A stretch of DNA of 64,000 bases. It comes from Lactonifactor sp050944855. Lineage in GTDB: Bacteria; Bacillota; Clostridia; Lachnospirales; Lachnospiraceae. Of the stretch, positions 62,236-64,000 are shown piece by piece; positions within the stretch are counted from its first letter, which is position 1; each line of letters starts with the position of its first letter. A program made the position numbers and the translations under genes. The notes below the pieces were generated by a model. It made no database searches. It was not told the DNA's origin and saw only the letters and a program-made list of their open reading frames with translations. Where the stretch lies: positions 5,170 to 69,169 of the forward strand of contig JBMNRU010000014.1 in assembly GCA_050944855.1 (NCBI GenBank), read 5' to 3'.

Positions 62236-62264
62236 TGTAATTGGAATTTGCATATGCTATAATG
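62236..62264 (+). promoter_or_regulatory. Promoter of the antitoxin RNA
   Basis: TTGTAA (62236-62241), 17-base spacer and TATAAT (62259-62264). Transcription would begin near 62271. Confidence 0.75.
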
Positions 62265-62270
62265 CCAATA

Positions 62271-62358
62271 GGCAAAAAGAAATCACAAGTCCATGCGGAC
62301 AAGAGACGAATCCCCGAACCGTGTTGCAGCACAGTCCGGGGATTCTTCCTTTCTTTTA
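62271..62358 (+). ncRNA. Type I antitoxin RNA (par RNA II-like)
   Basis: A short RNA of about 85 bases from its own promoter to a strong terminator (arms 62309-62317 and 62338-62346, then CTTCCTTTCTTTT). Bases 62275-62297 (AAAAAGAAATCACAAG then TCCATGC) are complementary, with a single bulge, to the start region of the toxin mRNA (plus-strand 62458-62481). A GTCC-ATGC-GGAC hairpin presents the start-codon complement in its loop. Location, convergence with the toxin gene and shared terminator hairpin match the pAD1 par/Fst arrangement. Confidence 0.72.
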
Positions 62359-62380
62359 TAGTGGCAAAGCACCCACTAGG

Positions 62381-62479
62381 TTAGTTGTTGCTCTTGTTGT
62401 CACTGTCTAACCATTTGATGATGTAGTGGCAGGCTACACCAGCCAAAACAGCAACAAAAAAAGAAATCACAACTTCCAT
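62381..62479 (-). CDS. Fst/holin-like type I toxin, 32 residues
   Basis: MEVVISFFVAVLAGVACHYI then IKWLDSDNKSNN: one membrane helix followed by a charged, polar tail, as in Fst/TxpA-family toxins that insert into the membrane. A very strong AGGAGG precedes the start. An extended -10 (TGATATAAT) lies at plus-strand 62525-62533. In the leader, ACACC and GGTGT can pair across the ribosome-binding site, which may delay translation as in Fst. Too short for ordinary gene calling, but ribosome-binding site, promoter and matching antisense RNA support it. Confidence 0.78.
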   Translation of the reverse strand: MEVVISFFVAVLAGVACHYIIKWLDSDNKSNN

Positions 62480-62524
62480 GCAAACACCTCCTCCCCGTTG
62501 CGGGTGTCGGTGAGCAACACACAG

Positions 62525-62533
62525 ATTATATCA
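62525..62533 (-). promoter_or_regulatory. Extended -10 promoter of the toxin gene
   Basis: Minus-strand TGATATAAT, an extended -10 element, about 46 bases upstream of the toxin start. No good -35 is seen, as is common for extended -10 promoters. Confidence 0.55.
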
Positions 62534-62748
62534 TACTATCCGATATTCTTATACCTTTTTCTCAAAGATTTATTCTTAGGATTGTGGTTATCGCAATCCG
62601 ATGCTCGCTATTTCTGCGGACACTGACATCATAGTAATCTTCTCGTATAGTCAATATCCGTTTTTAGATCCAAAAAGAGGATTTGTATCTTTATCCTTAT
62701 CCGGTTTCACACTCTATAGAATTGGAATAAAAAAATGAATCGTCAAAA

Positions 62749-62795
62749 GTATCCTTGCTACTTGATGCTCAGTTAATGTAGCAAGGGTATTTTTT
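62749..62795 (+). terminator. Orphan terminator in the 62.5-62.87 kb gap
   Basis: GTATCCTTGCTAC (62749-62761) pairs with GTAGCAAGGGTAT (62778-62790), followed by TTTTTA. The 390 bases between the toxin and the next gene hold no convincing coding sequence. The terminator may end a small RNA or act in the leader of the next gene, about 75 bases downstream. Confidence 0.75.
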
Positions 62796-62869
62796 ATCGG
62801 GGAGCAGAACAAACTGAGCACTGCTCCCCTTCCCATATATAAACTAACAAGCATCGACGGAGGAACTAT

Positions 62870-63520
62870 ATGAAAATTAATAACGTAAAAATGAAAGATG
62901 AAATTACGAACTCTGACTTAGCAAAAGTAATTGAAACAGCAGTTATGTTTGTTATCAGAAAGAATGAAAATAATGAAATTGAATACACACCATATTATAG
63001 AGAATATGGAATTATGATCGGAATCTTTAAGTACATCCTCGAAGGTATTGAATACAACAATGACGATAGTATTTTAGATATGATTGATAATAACGAAGAG
63101 ATCAGCAAAGCAATTTCTGAGATTACAAACGATCAAAGTTATATGGATTTTATCACCGAAAACGTATATAATATTGTTGCATTTAGAAAACAACAGTACC
63201 TAAATGATTTTAGCGAAATTAAAAAAAGATTACTTAAATCCATTCATCAGGAGCAGGCAGTAAATGAACATGTTTTAAAACTGGCAAAGCAGCAGAGTGC
63301 TATTCTTTCTCAGCAAATGAAAGCTGGTGAATACAATGAGAAAATAATGGAGCTTACTACTCCGGAAGAAGCCAAAGCATTAAATGATAAATTACTATCC
63401 GGAGAATTTGATATGCAGAAAATTGCAAATATTGCGATTGAAAAATATTTGGAAAGCGAAATTCACAAAACGAAAGAAAAAGAATTCATTTCATCTAAAG
63501 CGGCAGATATCACAGAATAA
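62870..63520 (+). CDS. Hypothetical helical protein of the phage-like element
   Basis: 216 residues, acidic and mostly helical by composition. No recognised domain. The N-terminal part (TNSDLAKVIETAVMFVIRKN) and a long helical stretch (about 110-165, KQQYLNDFSEIKKRLLKSIH and on) suggest an oligomerising or scaffold role, but no function can be assigned. The start has GGAGG at seven bases. Codon use matches the other element genes and is AT-rich compared with the left part of the window. Confidence 0.6.
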   Translation: MKINNVKMKDEITNSDLAKVIETAVMFVIRKNENNEIEYTPYYREYGIMIGIFKYILEGIEYNNDDSILDMIDNNEEISKAISEITNDQSYMDFITENVYNIVAFRKQQYLNDFSEIKKRLLKSIHQEQAVNEHVLKLAKQQSAILSQQMKAGEYNEKIMELTTPEEAKALNDKLLSGEFDMQKIANIAIEKYLESEIHKTKEKEFISSKAADITE

Positions 63521-63732
63521 AATCAGACAAAAAACCCCCGTACTCGTAAGACTGCTAAAGCAAAAAATGATGAGTAATAAAATATTAGTAATTTAAACAT
63601 ATTCATTTTGTTACTTTTTGTCGAAGTCTGTCATTTTATGTGTCCCATTGTACACACATTTAATGATAATATTTTCTTAAATAGAAAACCCGTTTTAGAG
63701 GCACTCTAAAGTTTAAAAGGAGTGTCCAGATC

Positions 63733-63891
63733 ATGAGAAAACCAAACAATATTCAACAAATCATGGATAATAGGAAAATAACATATCGACAGTTATCAAA
63801 AATGACTGGAATTAGTTGGAGCGCTTTGCATAAAATTGCAAACTTTGACCGTTCTCCCACGCAAGATACTATCATTGGTGCTAGAATATAA
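63733..63891 (+). pseudogene. Truncated Xre/Cro-type HTH gene
   Basis: MRKPNNIQQIMDNRKITYRQ then LSKMTGISWSALHKIANFDR and SPTQDTIIGARI stop, 52 residues. The HTH (about 15-45) is typical of Cro/C1 repressors, which normally continue after TxDTIxKIANAL. The family pattern breaks off at DTII, a few bases before an insertion-sequence-like segment, so the gene was probably cut by insertion. AAGGAG precedes the start and sits within a small hairpin (GGCACTC/GAGTGTC). Confidence 0.6.
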
Positions 63892-63971
63892 ATAGTACAA
63901 GTCAAAATGAGAATTCCTAATCTAATATTTCATGGTACAATGTAGGTACCGCACTGAAGGAGGAGCTCATT

Positions 63972-64000
63972 ATGGCAAAGCACTATGACAAACAATTTAA
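63972..64000 (+). mobile_element. Start of an insertion-sequence transposase gene (probable IS3-type OrfA), cut by window edge
   Basis: After AGGAGGAG the frame begins MAKHYDKQF, the usual opening of IS3-family OrfA proteins (MxKxYDKEFK-like). A TACAAT at 63936-63941 gives a possible promoter. The element's left end probably lies near 63878-63885, where the HTH gene loses its family pattern. Only nine codons are visible. Confidence 0.5.

Noticed and set aside
62732..62775. 13-codon peptide beginning MNRQKYPCYL
   Set aside because: No ribosome-binding site, and it lies within the arm and loop of a terminator.

Overview
The window looks like a chromosome segment from an anaerobic gut Firmicute of the Lachnospiraceae type (Clostridia). 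The evidence is a pyruvate:ferredoxin oxidoreductase, a large single-chain PurL, an Mrp-type Fe-S carrier, a MOSC-MogA fusion in a molybdopterin cluster, Gram-positive surface-protein architecture and strong AGGAGG ribosome-binding sites. The genus cannot be fixed from sequence alone. No rRNA, tRNA or CRISPR array was seen.

Layout. 1-10 kb: housekeeping and stress genes. These are purL (cut by the window edge), a divergent LysR regulator, ridA, a DinG/XPD-like helicase with a nuclease-like N-terminus, an HPr-like protein without the catalytic His, mrp, a His-rich CsoR/RcnR repressor, and an Lsa-type antibiotic-resistance ABC-F gene behind a leader peptide and an attenuator. 10-15 kb: a secreted SH3-NlpC/P60-3D-like wall hydrolase behind a riboswitch-like leader, an AraC regulator, and a membrane-tethered family 5 solute-binding protein. 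15.2-42.3 kb: one uninterrupted gene for a 9035-residue secreted, apparently sortase-anchored giant surface protein, followed at once by the solute-binding protein in the same direction. 42.8-50.7 kb: pyruvate:ferredoxin oxidoreductase with an upstream Rrf2 regulator, a YbiT-like ABC-F ATPase, the tRNA methyltransferase MnmM and a LysO-type exporter. 50.7-56.4 kb: a minus-strand molybdenum-cofactor cluster (NTP transferase-HD fusion, a short remnant of a histidine phosphatase, a MoeA-like protein, moaA, MOSC-MogA, an XdhC-type protein, moaC) with no molybdoenzyme in view.

56.5-64 kb: an accessory, AT-rich, phage-like element. It starts with a fusion of a sigma-70-like domain to a DUF262 domain. 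That gene is driven by a TTGACA-N17-TATACT promoter with a LexA-type box in the spacer, and a second box lies alongside. Reading the other way are a frameshifted putative structural gene, a zinc-ribbon protein, a complete cysteine desulfurase, a holin-like protein with a membrane-anchored partner, a type I toxin-antitoxin locus of the Fst/par kind, an unknown helical protein, and a small HTH gene that seems truncated by an insertion sequence whose first gene enters at the right edge.

The best candidates for undescribed biology are the SOS-controlled sigma-DUF262 fusion sharing an element with a cysteine desulfurase, the giant surface protein with coiled coils inserted into its beta-domain array, and three leader-RNA systems (ABC-F attenuator, riboswitch-like leader before the wall hydrolase, type I antitoxin RNA).
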